Made by a program: the position numbers and the translations under genes
Part shown: in pieces, positions 1 through 8,973 of the stretch
Layout: the number at the start of each line of letters is the position of its first letter
Numbering within the stretch: position 1 is the first letter of the stretch
Notes under the pieces: generated by a model
Databases searched by the model: none
What the model was told of the DNA's origin: nothing
What the model saw: only the letters and a program-made list of their open reading frames with translations
Source: Lachnospiraceae bacterium UBA7199
GTDB taxonomy: Bacteria > Bacillota > Clostridia > Lachnospirales > Lachnospiraceae
Direction of reading: 5' to 3'
NCBI GenBank assembly: GCA_002490775.1
Contig: DKUR01000061.1
Span: 1 to 53,697 of the forward strand
Length of the DNA stretch: 53,697 nt

Positions 1-40
1 ACATTATCACAAGTTAATAACAAACTTGTAAGAGCATTCG

Positions 41-69
41 TTGACGAAATATACAAAAAAATATATAAT
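41..69 (+). promoter_or_regulatory. Candidate promoter of the relA operon
   Basis: A TTGACG -35 box (41-46) and a perfect TATAAT -10 box (64-69) are separated by 17 bp, about 54 bp before the relA start. This is a sigma-A type promoter read directly from the sequence. Confidence 0.75.
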
Positions 70-122
70 ATCATAATATATGAGTAAAAGCGTATATTGA
101 ATGCATCTAAAGGTGTGAGAAC

Positions 123-2447
123 ATGACGGAAGAAAAAGATACGAAACCGATAAAAAATGAAGTGATTTTTGATGATGGCAGAATAGAAGCTATTCAGGAA
201 TTTCAAAGTCCCCAGCAACTATACAGGGACTTGATTTTGCGCGTTCATAAATATCATCCTTCCGATGATATTACATTGATTGAAAAGGCATATCATCTGG
301 CGGAGCGGGCGCATAAGGATCAGGTGCGCAAATCAGGAGAACCCTATATTATTCATCCGCTATGTGTTTCAATTATTCTGGCGGATCTGGAGATGGATAA
401 GGAAACCATTGCGGCGGGGCTTTTACATGATGTGATAGAAGACACCATTATGACAGAGGATGAGATCAAAGAGCAGTTTGGCAGCGATGTTGCTCTTTTG
501 GTTGACGGAGTGACAAAGCTGGAACAACTGCAGTTTACCAATGAAAATGGCGATAAGGCGCTGGACCGCTTTGAAATGCAGGCGGAAAATCTGCGTAAGA
601 TGTTTCTGGCTATGGCCAAAGATATCCGGGTAATCATCATCAAACTGGCTGACCGGCTTCACAACATGAGAACTTTGAAATATAAGAGTCTGGAGAGCCA
701 GCAGAGAATTGCAAAAGAGACAATGGAGATATATTCCCCTATTGCCCAGAGACTTGGAATTTCAAAGATCAAGGTGGAACTGGATGACCTTTCTTTAAAA
801 TATTTGGAGCCGGAAGCTTACTATGATCTTGTAGATAAAATTGCAGTGCGCAAAAGCGTGCGGGAGAAATATATCCAGAATATTGTGGACGAGGTCAGCG
901 TGCATATTAAAAATGCAGGCATTAAAGCGCAGATTGATGGGCGTGTAAAGCATTTTTTCAGTATTTACAAGAAAATGAAAAATCAAAATAAGACCATCGA
1001 CCAGATCTATGATTTGTTTGCGGTCAGAATTATTGTAGATACGGTGAAGGACTGTTATGCCGCTCTGGGAGTGATCCATGAAATGTATAAGCCGATACCG
1101 GGACGGTTTAAGGATTATATCGCTATGCCCAAGGCAAACATGTACCAATCCCTTCATACTACGCTGATTGGAAACAGCGGGCAGCCCTTCGAGATACAAA
1201 TCCGAACCTATGAGATGCATAAAGCGGCAGAGTACGGGATTGCCGCCCACTGGAAATATAAGGTTGCCTCTGACGGAAAGAAAATTGAGGACTCGGAGGA
1301 AGAGAAGCTTTCATGGCTGCGCCAGATCTTAGAGTGGCAGCAGGATATGTCTGATAATAGGGAGTTTATGAACCTTTTAAAAAGCGATTTAGACCTTTTT
1401 TCAGACAGTGTATACTGCTTTACCCCCACGGGAGAGGTGAAAAACCTTCCGGCAGGCTCTACGCCTATCGACTTTGCTTATAACATTCACAGTGCAGTGG
1501 GAAATAAGATGATCGGCGCCAGAGTAAATGGAAAGCTGGTAACCATTGATTATGAGATCAAAAACGGCGACCGTATTGAAATCATGACCTCCCAAAATTC
1601 AAAAGGGCCCAGCAGGGACTGGCTGAATGTAGTGAAAAGCACTCAGGCAAAAAATAAAATTAATCAATGGTTTAAAAATGAATTTAAGGAAGAAAATATT
1701 GTTAAGGGAAAAGATCTCTTAAACTTATACTGCCGGGCAAAAGGCATTAATATTTCAGAACTGATGAAGACAGAATATATGGAAGCCATTAAGAACAAAT
1801 ATGGTTTCAGGGATTGGGATTCTGTACTTGCGGCAGTAGGACATGGCGGTTTAAAAGAAGGGCAGATCATTAACCGGATGATGGAGCTTTATGAAAAAGC
1901 CCATAAAAAGGAAATGACTGACCAGGATATATTAGCAGCAGTTGCCGAAAACGAAGCAATGAAAAAGGCGGTTCGGATCAAATCAAAGAGTGGAATCGTG
2001 GTAAAAGGAATTCATGACCTGGCTGTTCGTTTTTCCAAATGCTGTTCTCCAGTGCCGGGAGATGAAATTGTAGGTTTTATTACCAGAGGCCGGGGAATTT
2101 CCGTTCATAGAACCGACTGTATCAATATTATTAATCTGCCGGAGGAAGAAAGAGAACGTCTTATTGATGCGGAATGGGAAGGTTCGCCGGATGAAGTTTC
2201 AGGTGAAAAGTATCTTGTAGAAATTAAAATATTTGCAAATAATCGAAATGGTCTTCTTGCAGATATTACCAGAGCACTTACTGAAAAAAATATTGATATT
2301 ATTTCTTTGAATACAAGAGTAAATAAGCAAGGCACTGCAACAATGGCAACTTCCTTTGAAATCAGCAACAGGGAGGAACTAAATCACATTATTGACAAGA
2401 TCAGGTCTATTGAGAGCGTGCTCGATATTGAAAGAACTACAAGCTAA
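123..2447 (+). CDS. relA: Bifunctional (p)ppGpp synthetase/hydrolase RelA/SpoT
   Basis: A 774-residue Rel protein that makes and degrades the stringent-response alarmone (p)ppGpp in the cytoplasm. The N-terminal HD hydrolase domain is intact (HPL near 78, HDVIEDT near 102-108). The synthetase domain follows (RVKHFFSIYKKM near 280), then a TGS domain (about 425-490, with PAGSTPIDFAYNIH) and a C-terminal ACT domain over the last 75 residues. The cysteines of the RIS/zinc-type region (FSKCCSPVPGDEIVGF) are present. Length and domain order are usual for a single long Rel of Firmicutes. It starts an operon with the hydrolase that begins 20 bp downstream. Confidence 0.95.
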   Translation: MTEEKDTKPIKNEVIFDDGRIEAIQEFQSPQQLYRDLILRVHKYHPSDDITLIEKAYHLAERAHKDQVRKSGEPYIIHPLCVSIILADLEMDKETIAAGLLHDVIEDTIMTEDEIKEQFGSDVALLVDGVTKLEQLQFTNENGDKALDRFEMQAENLRKMFLAMAKDIRVIIIKLADRLHNMRTLKYKSLESQQRIAKETMEIYSPIAQRLGISKIKVELDDLSLKYLEPEAYYDLVDKIAVRKSVREKYIQNIVDEVSVHIKNAGIKAQIDGRVKHFFSIYKKMKNQNKTIDQIYDLFAVRIIVDTVKDCYAALGVIHEMYKPIPGRFKDYIAMPKANMYQSLHTTLIGNSGQPFEIQIRTYEMHKAAEYGIAAHWKYKVASDGKKIEDSEEEKLSWLRQILEWQQDMSDNREFMNLLKSDLDLFSDSVYCFTPTGEVKNLPAGSTPIDFAYNIHSAVGNKMIGARVNGKLVTIDYEIKNGDRIEIMTSQNSKGPSRDWLNVVKSTQAKNKINQWFKNEFKEENIVKGKDLLNLYCRAKGINISELMKTEYMEAIKNKYGFRDWDSVLAAVGHGGLKEGQIINRMMELYEKAHKKEMTDQDILAAVAENEAMKKAVRIKSKSGIVVKGIHDLAVRFSKCCSPVPGDEIVGFITRGRGISVHRTDCINIINLPEEERERLIDAEWEGSPDEVSGEKYLVEIKIFANNRNGLLADITRALTEKNIDIISLNTRVNKQGTATMATSFEISNREELNHIIDKIRSIESVLDIERTTS

Positions 2448-2467
2448 GCTTTGCGGGATAAGGAGTT

Positions 2468-3103
2468 ATGATAATGGCAGATATAAAAATAGGAAGAACC
2501 GTTTTAGGCGTATGTCAGACAAATTGTTATTTTGTGTATGAGGAAGGAAAGCAGGAGGCAGTTATATTTGATCCTGCGGACAAAGGAGAGTATATTTATA
2601 ACGGGTTAAAGGACAAAGGCTTTTTGGTGAAAGCAATATTTCTAACGCATGGCCATTTTGATCATATCTGGGGAGTAGAGACACTAAAAGAGCTTTCAGG
2701 AGCCAGTGTTTATGCTTATGAGGGCGAAAAGGAGCTTTGCGAAAGTCCTGCGTTGAATGTTTCCCAGGATACCGGAAGGCCCTGCATGGTCAAGGCAGAT
2801 GTATATGTAAAAGATGGAGAAGAAATTACGGTTGCAGGAATGACTTTTCGGCTGATTGCTACTCCCGGGCATACTAAGGGGAGCTGCTGCTACTATTTTG
2901 AAGATGCAAAGCTGTTGATCAGCGGGGATACTTTATTTCAGGAGTCGGTAGGAAGAACGGATCTTCCCACAGGCAGCATGAGCGCATTGGTGCGCTCGGT
3001 TAAGGAAAAGCTTTTGCCGCTTCCAGAGGACGTGAAGGTGTATCCCGGACATGGCGAGGCTACAAGCATTGGATATGAAAAAGAACACAATCCGTTTTTG
3101 TGA
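2468..3103 (+). CDS. Metallo-beta-lactamase fold hydrolase, glyoxalase II-like
   Basis: A 211-residue hydrolase of the MBL fold. The metal-binding THGHFDH motif (about residue 60), GHTKGS, SGDTLF and the terminal YPGHGE motif are all present. The family includes hydroxyacylglutathione hydrolases, but many Firmicute members without glutathione act on other thioesters or unknown substrates, so the substrate is not assigned. A clear AAGGAG site precedes the start. The gene commonly follows relA in Lachnospiraceae-like genomes. Confidence 0.85.
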   Translation: MIMADIKIGRTVLGVCQTNCYFVYEEGKQEAVIFDPADKGEYIYNGLKDKGFLVKAIFLTHGHFDHIWGVETLKELSGASVYAYEGEKELCESPALNVSQDTGRPCMVKADVYVKDGEEITVAGMTFRLIATPGHTKGSCCYYFEDAKLLISGDTLFQESVGRTDLPTGSMSALVRSVKEKLLPLPEDVKVYPGHGEATSIGYEKEHNPFL

Positions 3104-3114
3104 AAGGAGAAAAA

Positions 3115-4278
3115 ATGAGAAAAAAAGGGATACTGTTGATCATTGGAATAGTATTTTGCATCATTTGTTCAGCATGTGGAAAGAAAGAAGAAGATCCAAG
3201 TGAACCCAAGGTAGAAGCACTTTCGCCTACGCCAGTGCCGGAAGCGTCGCCCTCGCCAACGCCGGAGGGCTTTCCGGTGGTTTCAGATAGAGAAGTGGTT
3301 AATGGACAGATGCAGAGTTACTTAACCGGTGAATGGAAAGAGGAAAGCGTTGTTACAAGACGTCCTATTGCGGTTATGATTCCTAACAATTCTCCGGCAA
3401 TGCCCCAGTATGGCATTTCAAGGGCAAGCATCATTTATGAGGCACCGGTAGAGGGGCGCATTACAAGACTGATGGCTGTGGTTGAGGATTTTGATGATTT
3501 AGAGCGAATCGGACCGGTAAGAAGCAGCCGGGATTACTTTGTGTATGTTGCTATGGGATATGAGGCAGTTTACTGTAACTGGGGACTGGCAAGGCCCTAT
3601 GTGGAGGAGCTGATCAACCGGGATACGGTTCAAAATATCAGCGCTGCCGTAGAGGGGATTTATAATCCTGCACATGAAGCGTTTGACAGAGTAAAGCGTC
3701 CTGGGTATGCCACAGAATTTACAGGTTATTTGTTTATAGACGGAATGTTAGAGGCAGCAGAAAGACTGAAATATGATTGGGAATACGATAAAGATTATGT
3801 GCCGCCTTTTACCTTTGCAGACGAGGGAGTAAGGGCAGAAGATAATTATGAAAGCGCCGAGGAGGCAACTGCAATTTATCCTGGCGGACAGAGTGGAAAT
3901 CAGGGCGGATATGGCGCATACAATCCTTATTTTGAGTATAATGAAAAAGATCACCTGTATTATAGATTCCAAAATGGAAAAGAACAGATAGATGAGATAG
4001 ATAACAGCCAGCTTGCTGTGTCTAATGTAGTTTTCCAGTACTGTCATGGTGAAATAAGAGATTCCCATGATTACCTTGCATTTGGGGTTCATGGGGAAGG
4101 TGATGCGATTGTCTTTACCGGTGGCAAGGTGATCAAAGGAAGATGGGAGCGGTATGACGGAGATGCAACGCCGGCTAAATTCTATGACCAGAACGGGGAG
4201 GAGATTATCTTTAATCAAGGTAAAACATGGATCTGTAATATATGGGAAGAATATGGCGAGTTTGTAGATTATAAATAA
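3115..4278 (+). CDS. DUF3048 family lipoprotein (YerB-like)
   Basis: A 387-residue secreted lipoprotein. The start at 3115 is chosen because AAAGGAG sits just upstream; a GTG at 3100 in the same frame lies before that site. Residues 1-25 are a basic, hydrophobic signal ending in a lipobox-like CSAC. A proline/threonine-rich spacer follows (about 35-60), then the DUF3048 region with RPIAVMIPNN and RIGPVRSSRDYF. The family is extracellular and of unknown biochemical role (YerB in Bacillus). It is the last gene before a strong terminator. Confidence 0.85.
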   Translation: MRKKGILLIIGIVFCIICSACGKKEEDPSEPKVEALSPTPVPEASPSPTPEGFPVVSDREVVNGQMQSYLTGEWKEESVVTRRPIAVMIPNNSPAMPQYGISRASIIYEAPVEGRITRLMAVVEDFDDLERIGPVRSSRDYFVYVAMGYEAVYCNWGLARPYVEELINRDTVQNISAAVEGIYNPAHEAFDRVKRPGYATEFTGYLFIDGMLEAAERLKYDWEYDKDYVPPFTFADEGVRAEDNYESAEEATAIYPGGQSGNQGGYGAYNPYFEYNEKDHLYYRFQNGKEQIDEIDNSQLAVSNVVFQYCHGEIRDSHDYLAFGVHGEGDAIVFTGGKVIKGRWERYDGDATPAKFYDQNGEEIIFNQGKTWICNIWEEYGEFVDYK

Positions 4279-4300
4279 TATATAACTGTTAAAAGCGAAA

Positions 4301-4333
4301 AAAACACCTGTGGTTTACAATCACAGGTGTTTT
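4301..4333 (+). terminator. Rho-independent terminator of the relA operon
   Basis: A 12-bp perfect stem (AAAACACCTGTG at 4301-4312 with CACAGGTGTTTT at 4322-4333) has a 9-nt loop; the T-rich end of the stem supplies the U-run. It ends the transcript 22 bp after the lipoprotein gene. Confidence 0.85.
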
Positions 4334-4342
4334 GTGTATAAT
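4314..4342 (+). promoter_or_regulatory. Candidate glmS promoter nested in the upstream terminator
   Basis: TTTACA (4314-4319) and TATAAT (4337-4342) are separated by 17 bp. The -35 box lies in the terminator loop and the spacer contains the right arm of the stem. Transcription would start near 4349 and give a leader of about 310 nt before glmS. Confidence 0.65.
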
Positions 4343-4426
4343 AGCATTTGTGGATACAACTATATAAAGTGTTTCTGAACATTGAAAACCAAATAAAATA
4401 ATGATACTGTCATTGTTTCCCTATCT

Positions 4427-4620
4427 AGCGCCATGACCTTTTTTAGAAAAAAGGTTGACGAGGAAAAGAGTGATCGAAAATTCGGCGGATGCTCTTTCGT
4501 ACCGGCTCCGGTGCGAGATATACCGGCAAATATGCGGGTAACTGCAAAACAAATACGGTATAACGGAGTTTTAAGATAGGATGATAGAATAGAGAGCCCA
4601 AAGTGCACAGGATGAGGCAC
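4427..4620 (+). ncRNA. glmS glucosamine-6-phosphate-activated ribozyme
   Basis: The leader of glmS contains the ribozyme core in order: the cleavage-site block AGCGCC (4427-4432, cut expected after A4427), GACGAGG (4457-4463), ATCGAA (4473-4478) and TTCGGCGGATGC (4481-4492). A P2-type helix forms between AAAGAG (4465-4470) and CTCTTT (4492-4497). A downstream region with CCGG and CTCCG/CGGAG pairs fits the P3-P4 part. The family cleaves its own mRNA when glucosamine-6-phosphate is abundant, lowering GlmS. The 3' boundary is approximate. Confidence 0.92.
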
Positions 4621-4661
4621 CGGGCATAAAATATAGATATGGAAAGATGAGGGAAACAACA

Positions 4662-6479
4662 ATGTGTGGAATTATTGGATATATAGGAAAAGGTGACGCA
4701 AAAGAGATTATGCTGGATGCACTGGAACTTTTGGAATACAGAGGATATGACAGCGCGGGAATTGCTCTTCTAAAGGATGGAAGGACGCAGATTGTAAAGC
4801 GCGCGGGACGAGTAAAGGATTTACGGAACCTGTGTGCCGGGATAAATCTGGAGGGACAGTGCGGGATTGGTCATACCAGGTGGGCAACGCATGGAGGTGT
4901 GTGTGATGAAAATGCCCATCCCCACCGATTTGGCAGTGTAACGTTGATACATAATGGTATTATAGAGAACTATAGAGAACTGATAGATAAATATGCTCTG
5001 GAGGGCAGTCTTGCTTCTGAAACGGATAGTGAGGTAGTGGCAGCAGTGCTTCAGCATTTTTATCAGGGTGATCCCTATTCGGCAATTCGAAGAACAGTGT
5101 TGAAACTTAAGGGTACCTTTGCGCTTGCAATCATGTTTGATGATCAACCCAATCAGATATTTGCAGTTCGAAATGTAAGTCCCATTGTAGTGGCTGCAAC
5201 TTTAGATGGCGCCATTTTGTCTTCTGATGTGGCGGCAATTGTACCCTTTACAACAGATTATTTTGTTATGCCTGAACTTCATGTTGTATGCTTAAAGCCT
5301 GATAAAATTGAAATGTATGATCTGTCAGGAGATCAGGCAAAGATCGACTGGCTTAAGGTTGACTGGGATGTAAGCCGCAGCGGAAAAGGCGGATATCCTT
5401 TTTATATGGAAAAGGAAATCATGGAACAGCCCCAGGTGATAGAGGAAACGATAACACCCCGGGTAAAGGAAGGTATGCCTGATTTTTCAGAGGAAGGTAT
5501 TCCTGATGCTGTTCTTGCCCATTGTAAACGTATTTGTGTAATCGCTTGTGGAACAGCCATGCACGCTGGACTGGTAGGAAAAAGTTTGATTCAATCGATG
5601 ATCGGCATTCATGTAGATGTGGTGATGGCATCTGAGTTCATGTATAATGATCCTGTGGTTGATAAAGATACGCTGGTAATTGCAATTTCCCAGTCAGGTG
5701 AAACCATTGATACCCTTGAAGCCCTGAAATTTGCCAGAAAATGTGGATCGCCCAGCATTTCAATTGTGAATGTAAAGGGGGCGTCTATTGCACGTGCCAG
5801 TGAATATGTGATCTATACCAATGCAGGGCCGGAGATCGCAGTGGCGAGCACCAAGGCTTATACAACGCAGCTTGCTGTGTTATACTTGATTACAGCACGG
5901 ATGGCGCTGGCAAGAGAGATCTGGGATGGGCAAAAGGCAAAAGCCTTTATGAAAGAACTGCTCCGGGTTCCAAAAGTTATGGAAAGGGTACTTGAGACAA
6001 AGGAGGAAATCCACCGTCTTGCAGGGTGTATTATTAATGCCCGGGATGTGTTTATGATAGGCAGGGGGCTTGATTACTCTATTTTGCTGGAAGGCTCCTT
6101 AAAGCTGAAAGAAGTTTCTTATATACATTCAGAGGCCTATGCATCAGGAGAGTTAAAGCATGGGACGATCGCCCTGATTACAGAGGATACACCTGTGATT
6201 GCAGTGGTAACCCAGGAAAAGTTAAAAAGCAAAGAGCTTTCTAATATCAGGGAGGTTCAGTCAAGAGGTGCAAGAGTGGTACTGCTTATGAAGGAAGGAG
6301 AGACTTTCAATGAGGGCGAGCAGTGGAGCTGCGTATACAGGCTTCCTGTAATGGAAGATCCTTTTATGGTAATGCCTGCATCTATAGTTCTACAGTTGAT
6401 TGCTTATTACGTGTCACTGGATAAAGGACTGGATGTGGATAAACCGAGAAACCTTGCAAAGGTGGTAACAGTAGAATAA
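4662..6479 (+). CDS. glmS: Glutamine-fructose-6-phosphate aminotransferase (isomerizing)
   Basis: A 605-residue GlmS, making glucosamine-6-phosphate from fructose-6-phosphate and glutamine for cell-wall precursors. The start at 4662 gives MCGIIGYIG, in which Cys2 is the N-terminal amidotransferase nucleophile; a longer in-frame start at 4647 would bury this cysteine and is rejected. The glutaminase domain has GHTRWATHG and the terminal part has two SIS domains (SQSGETIDTLEAL, ASTKAYTTQ, ending PRNLAKVVTVE). Expression is expected to be controlled by the ribozyme in its leader. Confidence 0.97.
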   Translation: MCGIIGYIGKGDAKEIMLDALELLEYRGYDSAGIALLKDGRTQIVKRAGRVKDLRNLCAGINLEGQCGIGHTRWATHGGVCDENAHPHRFGSVTLIHNGIIENYRELIDKYALEGSLASETDSEVVAAVLQHFYQGDPYSAIRRTVLKLKGTFALAIMFDDQPNQIFAVRNVSPIVVAATLDGAILSSDVAAIVPFTTDYFVMPELHVVCLKPDKIEMYDLSGDQAKIDWLKVDWDVSRSGKGGYPFYMEKEIMEQPQVIEETITPRVKEGMPDFSEEGIPDAVLAHCKRICVIACGTAMHAGLVGKSLIQSMIGIHVDVVMASEFMYNDPVVDKDTLVIAISQSGETIDTLEALKFARKCGSPSISIVNVKGASIARASEYVIYTNAGPEIAVASTKAYTTQLAVLYLITARMALAREIWDGQKAKAFMKELLRVPKVMERVLETKEEIHRLAGCIINARDVFMIGRGLDYSILLEGSLKLKEVSYIHSEAYASGELKHGTIALITEDTPVIAVVTQEKLKSKELSNIREVQSRGARVVLLMKEGETFNEGEQWSCVYRLPVMEDPFMVMPASIVLQLIAYYVSLDKGLDVDKPRNLAKVVTVE

Positions 6480-6522
6480 AATAAATAATACACAAAAAGA
6501 AAAGTAAGGAAACAATGACAGG

Positions 6523-8022
6523 ATGAAACACGAAAATTATGTTGTAGTCACTGTAAATGAGGCAGGATTTGAGTATGATATTCACTCTTTAGTGAAAGCC
6601 TTTTATCCTGCCTGTGACGTGAAAGTATCCATACCTTTTCAAGGTACGGAAAATGAAGAAAATATTGAAAAGGATAGTTCTAGTCCGGGACTGCCGGATT
6701 TGAATATTGAATTTACCCAAGATGCTATTTTACTTTCTCTGATAGATGGAGGAAATGGAAGAGCTTCTTTTGGTGCAAAAAAAATTGAAATTACCCGGGA
6801 CATGCCCAGGCCGCAGGTGAAAAACTGCTTAAAACAGCTTATTTATGTGGGACTTTCAGAACACACTGGAAAAGAGCTTCCCTGGGGAACCCTGACCGGC
6901 ATACGTCCCACCAAAATTCCAATGAGTATGCTGGAAGAGGGGCGGATGGATGCTGATATCATGAAATACATGAAAGATACTTACTTCATCAGTGAAAAGA
7001 AGGGAGAACTGGCGATTCAGATTGCCAAGAGAGAAAAAGCATTGCTGGATACCCTGCACTATGAGAATGGGTATAGTTTGTATATTGGAATTCCTTTTTG
7101 CCCTACCACTTGTTTATATTGTTCCTTTACTTCCTACCCTATTTTTTCATGGAAAAAGAGGATAAATGAATATTTAGATGCTTTGGATAAGGAAATTGAA
7201 TTTGTTGCAGATTACTACAAAGATAAAGTATTGGACACGATTTATATTGGCGGAGGCACACCTACCACTTTGGAAGCCGGAGAGCTTTCAAGGCTGCTTG
7301 AAAAAGTAAATGGCAGCTTTGATCTTTCTAGTTTGAAGGAGTTTACGGTAGAAGCAGGGCGAGCCGACAGTATTTCCTTAGAAAAGCTGCAAGCATTAAA
7401 GGAGGGCGGCGTTACACGTATTTCAGTTAACCCACAGACTATGAAACAGCAGACGCTGGATATCATCGGAAGAAAACATACGGTTCTTCAGGTAAAGGAG
7501 GCATTTGCCCTTGCAAGACAAGCCGGATTTACCAATATAAACATGGATTTGATTCTGGGGCTGCCGGGGGAGACAAAAGAAGATGTAAGAAATACTATGG
7601 AGGAGGTGCTAAGATTAAATCCGGACAGCTTAACGGTGCATTCGCTGGCCATTAAACGTGCTTCCGGGTTAAACAGATGGATAGAGGAAAATGGTATTTC
7701 AGCTTTAAATAATACGGACGAAATGATGGAAATTACATCAAATGGTGCAGCCCTTATGGGTATGGTTCCTTATTATCTGTACCGTCAGAAAAATATGGCC
7801 GGAAATTTTGAGAATGTAGGTTATGCCAGAGAAGGAAAATTTGGTATTTATAATATTTTGATCATGGAGGAGAAACAAACCATCGCAGCATTGGGTGCCG
7901 GGAGTATCACCAAAAGGGTTTATGGAGATGGAAAAATTGAGCGGTGCGATAATGTGAAAGATGTTAATCTCTACCTTGATAAAATAGATGAAATGATTAT
8001 GAGGAAAAGGAGGCTTCTGTAA
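6523..8022 (+). CDS. hemZ: Coproporphyrinogen dehydrogenase HemZ-like radical SAM protein
   Basis: A 499-residue radical SAM enzyme. The cluster motif CPTTCLYCSF near residue 195 has the CxxxCxxC spacing, followed by YIGGGTPT and NMDLILGLPGET typical of the HemN/HemZ group. An N-terminal extension of about 160 residues with LPWGTLTGIRPTK is characteristic of HemZ in Firmicutes. The family is named for oxygen-independent coproporphyrinogen oxidation, but activity of the HemZ subgroup is less certain. The gene follows glmS at 43 bp, probably on the same transcript. Confidence 0.85.
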   Translation: MKHENYVVVTVNEAGFEYDIHSLVKAFYPACDVKVSIPFQGTENEENIEKDSSSPGLPDLNIEFTQDAILLSLIDGGNGRASFGAKKIEITRDMPRPQVKNCLKQLIYVGLSEHTGKELPWGTLTGIRPTKIPMSMLEEGRMDADIMKYMKDTYFISEKKGELAIQIAKREKALLDTLHYENGYSLYIGIPFCPTTCLYCSFTSYPIFSWKKRINEYLDALDKEIEFVADYYKDKVLDTIYIGGGTPTTLEAGELSRLLEKVNGSFDLSSLKEFTVEAGRADSISLEKLQALKEGGVTRISVNPQTMKQQTLDIIGRKHTVLQVKEAFALARQAGFTNINMDLILGLPGETKEDVRNTMEEVLRLNPDSLTVHSLAIKRASGLNRWIEENGISALNNTDEMMEITSNGAALMGMVPYYLYRQKNMAGNFENVGYAREGKFGIYNILIMEEKQTIAALGAGSITKRVYGDGKIERCDNVKDVNLYLDKIDEMIMRKRRLL

Positions 8023-8069
8023 AAATGTAAAAAAAAAATTAGATTAATATTTACGAACCAAATATGGTA

Positions 8070-8098
8070 TTGACGCATGAGGCACAATGATAGATAGT
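8070..8098 (+). promoter_or_regulatory. Candidate promoter of the agrA/agrC-like operon
   Basis: TTGACG (8070-8075), a 17-bp spacer and GATAGT (8093-8098), a -10 box with two mismatches. Between it and the gene at 8245 lies an inverted repeat with AGTATACT at its centre (8163-8182). Nothing else is recognised in 8023-8244. Confidence 0.4.
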
Positions 8099-8244
8099 CA
8101 AATATAGGTCTTATGCAAAAGTTTAGGCAACGTTAACAATGTAATTATTGATGATCTGTAGCAGCAGATTGAGTATACTGCTCAAAAAAGATATTTATGC
8201 TATCAGAGCAGATACTCTGGTTTCTAAAGATGTAAGGGAAAATT

Positions 8245-8973
8245 ATGGAAAAACACGTATTGATTGTAGAAGATAATAAAATTCAAATGGAAATGTTAAA
8301 AAAGATTGTTCAGGAAGTGAATCCTGGCACAGTAGTTTATACTGCCGGAGATGTAAATACAGCATATCAAACTCTTCTTGAGAATACAATTGATGTATTT
8401 TTAGTGGATATTATACTGGATACTACGAAACCTGGAGATATTTCCGGCATCAAATTAGTCGAAAATATCAGAGGCATATCTAAATATTTATTCACACCTG
8501 TATTATTTGTTACATCACTGGAAGACACCACTAATTATGCATATACAGATTTGAATTGTTTAGGTTATGTGGAAAAGCCTTTTAATCCTGATACGGTAAA
8601 GGCATTGATAGAAAGAGCATTAAATTTTGCCACTGCAAGGAATCAGGACGCAACTTTTTGCTTTAGGAAGGATGGAATTTTGTATCCGATTAAGGTGCGG
8701 GATATTTTGTACATAGAAAGCCTGAATCATGTGGTTACAATACATCTGGTAAATGAAGGAACACTGACGGTTCCTTACAAACCCTGCAAAAATATCCTTG
8801 AGGAGATTGATACGGATTGTCTGATCAGATGCAGCAGAAATGTGATTATCAATAAAAATCACATTACCTGCGTAGATACTGCCAACAGATACATTACAAT
8901 GAAGGGCATTGAAGAGCAGATTGAGATCGGAATCACTTATAAGAAAAAGGTGTTAGCGGAGTTTGGACTATGA
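8245..8973 (+). CDS. AgrA-like response regulator, LytTR family
   Basis: A 242-residue two-component regulator. The receiver domain occupies about residues 1-125: acidic pair ED near 10, phospho-acceptor Asp in VFLVDIIL near 55, Thr/Ser in VLFVTS and Lys in VEKPFNPD. A LytTR DNA-binding domain follows (about 145-240: IRVRDILYIESLNHVVTIH, CSRNVIINKNHI). LytTR regulators bind short direct repeats and usually act with peptide-sensing GHKL kinases, which is what overlaps it here by 4 bp. It is the likely output of the agr locus; phased repeats at 11,911-11,990 are candidate targets. Confidence 0.85.
   Translation: MEKHVLIVEDNKIQMEMLKKIVQEVNPGTVVYTAGDVNTAYQTLLENTIDVFLVDIILDTTKPGDISGIKLVENIRGISKYLFTPVLFVTSLEDTTNYAYTDLNCLGYVEKPFNPDTVKALIERALNFATARNQDATFCFRKDGILYPIKVRDILYIESLNHVVTIHLVNEGTLTVPYKPCKNILEEIDTDCLIRCSRNVIINKNHITCVDTANRYITMKGIEEQIEIGITYKKKVLAEFGL

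Noticed and set aside
4647..4661. Start of GlmS at 4647
   Set aside because: The amidotransferase needs Cys directly after the initiator Met; only the start at 4662 gives MCGIIG.
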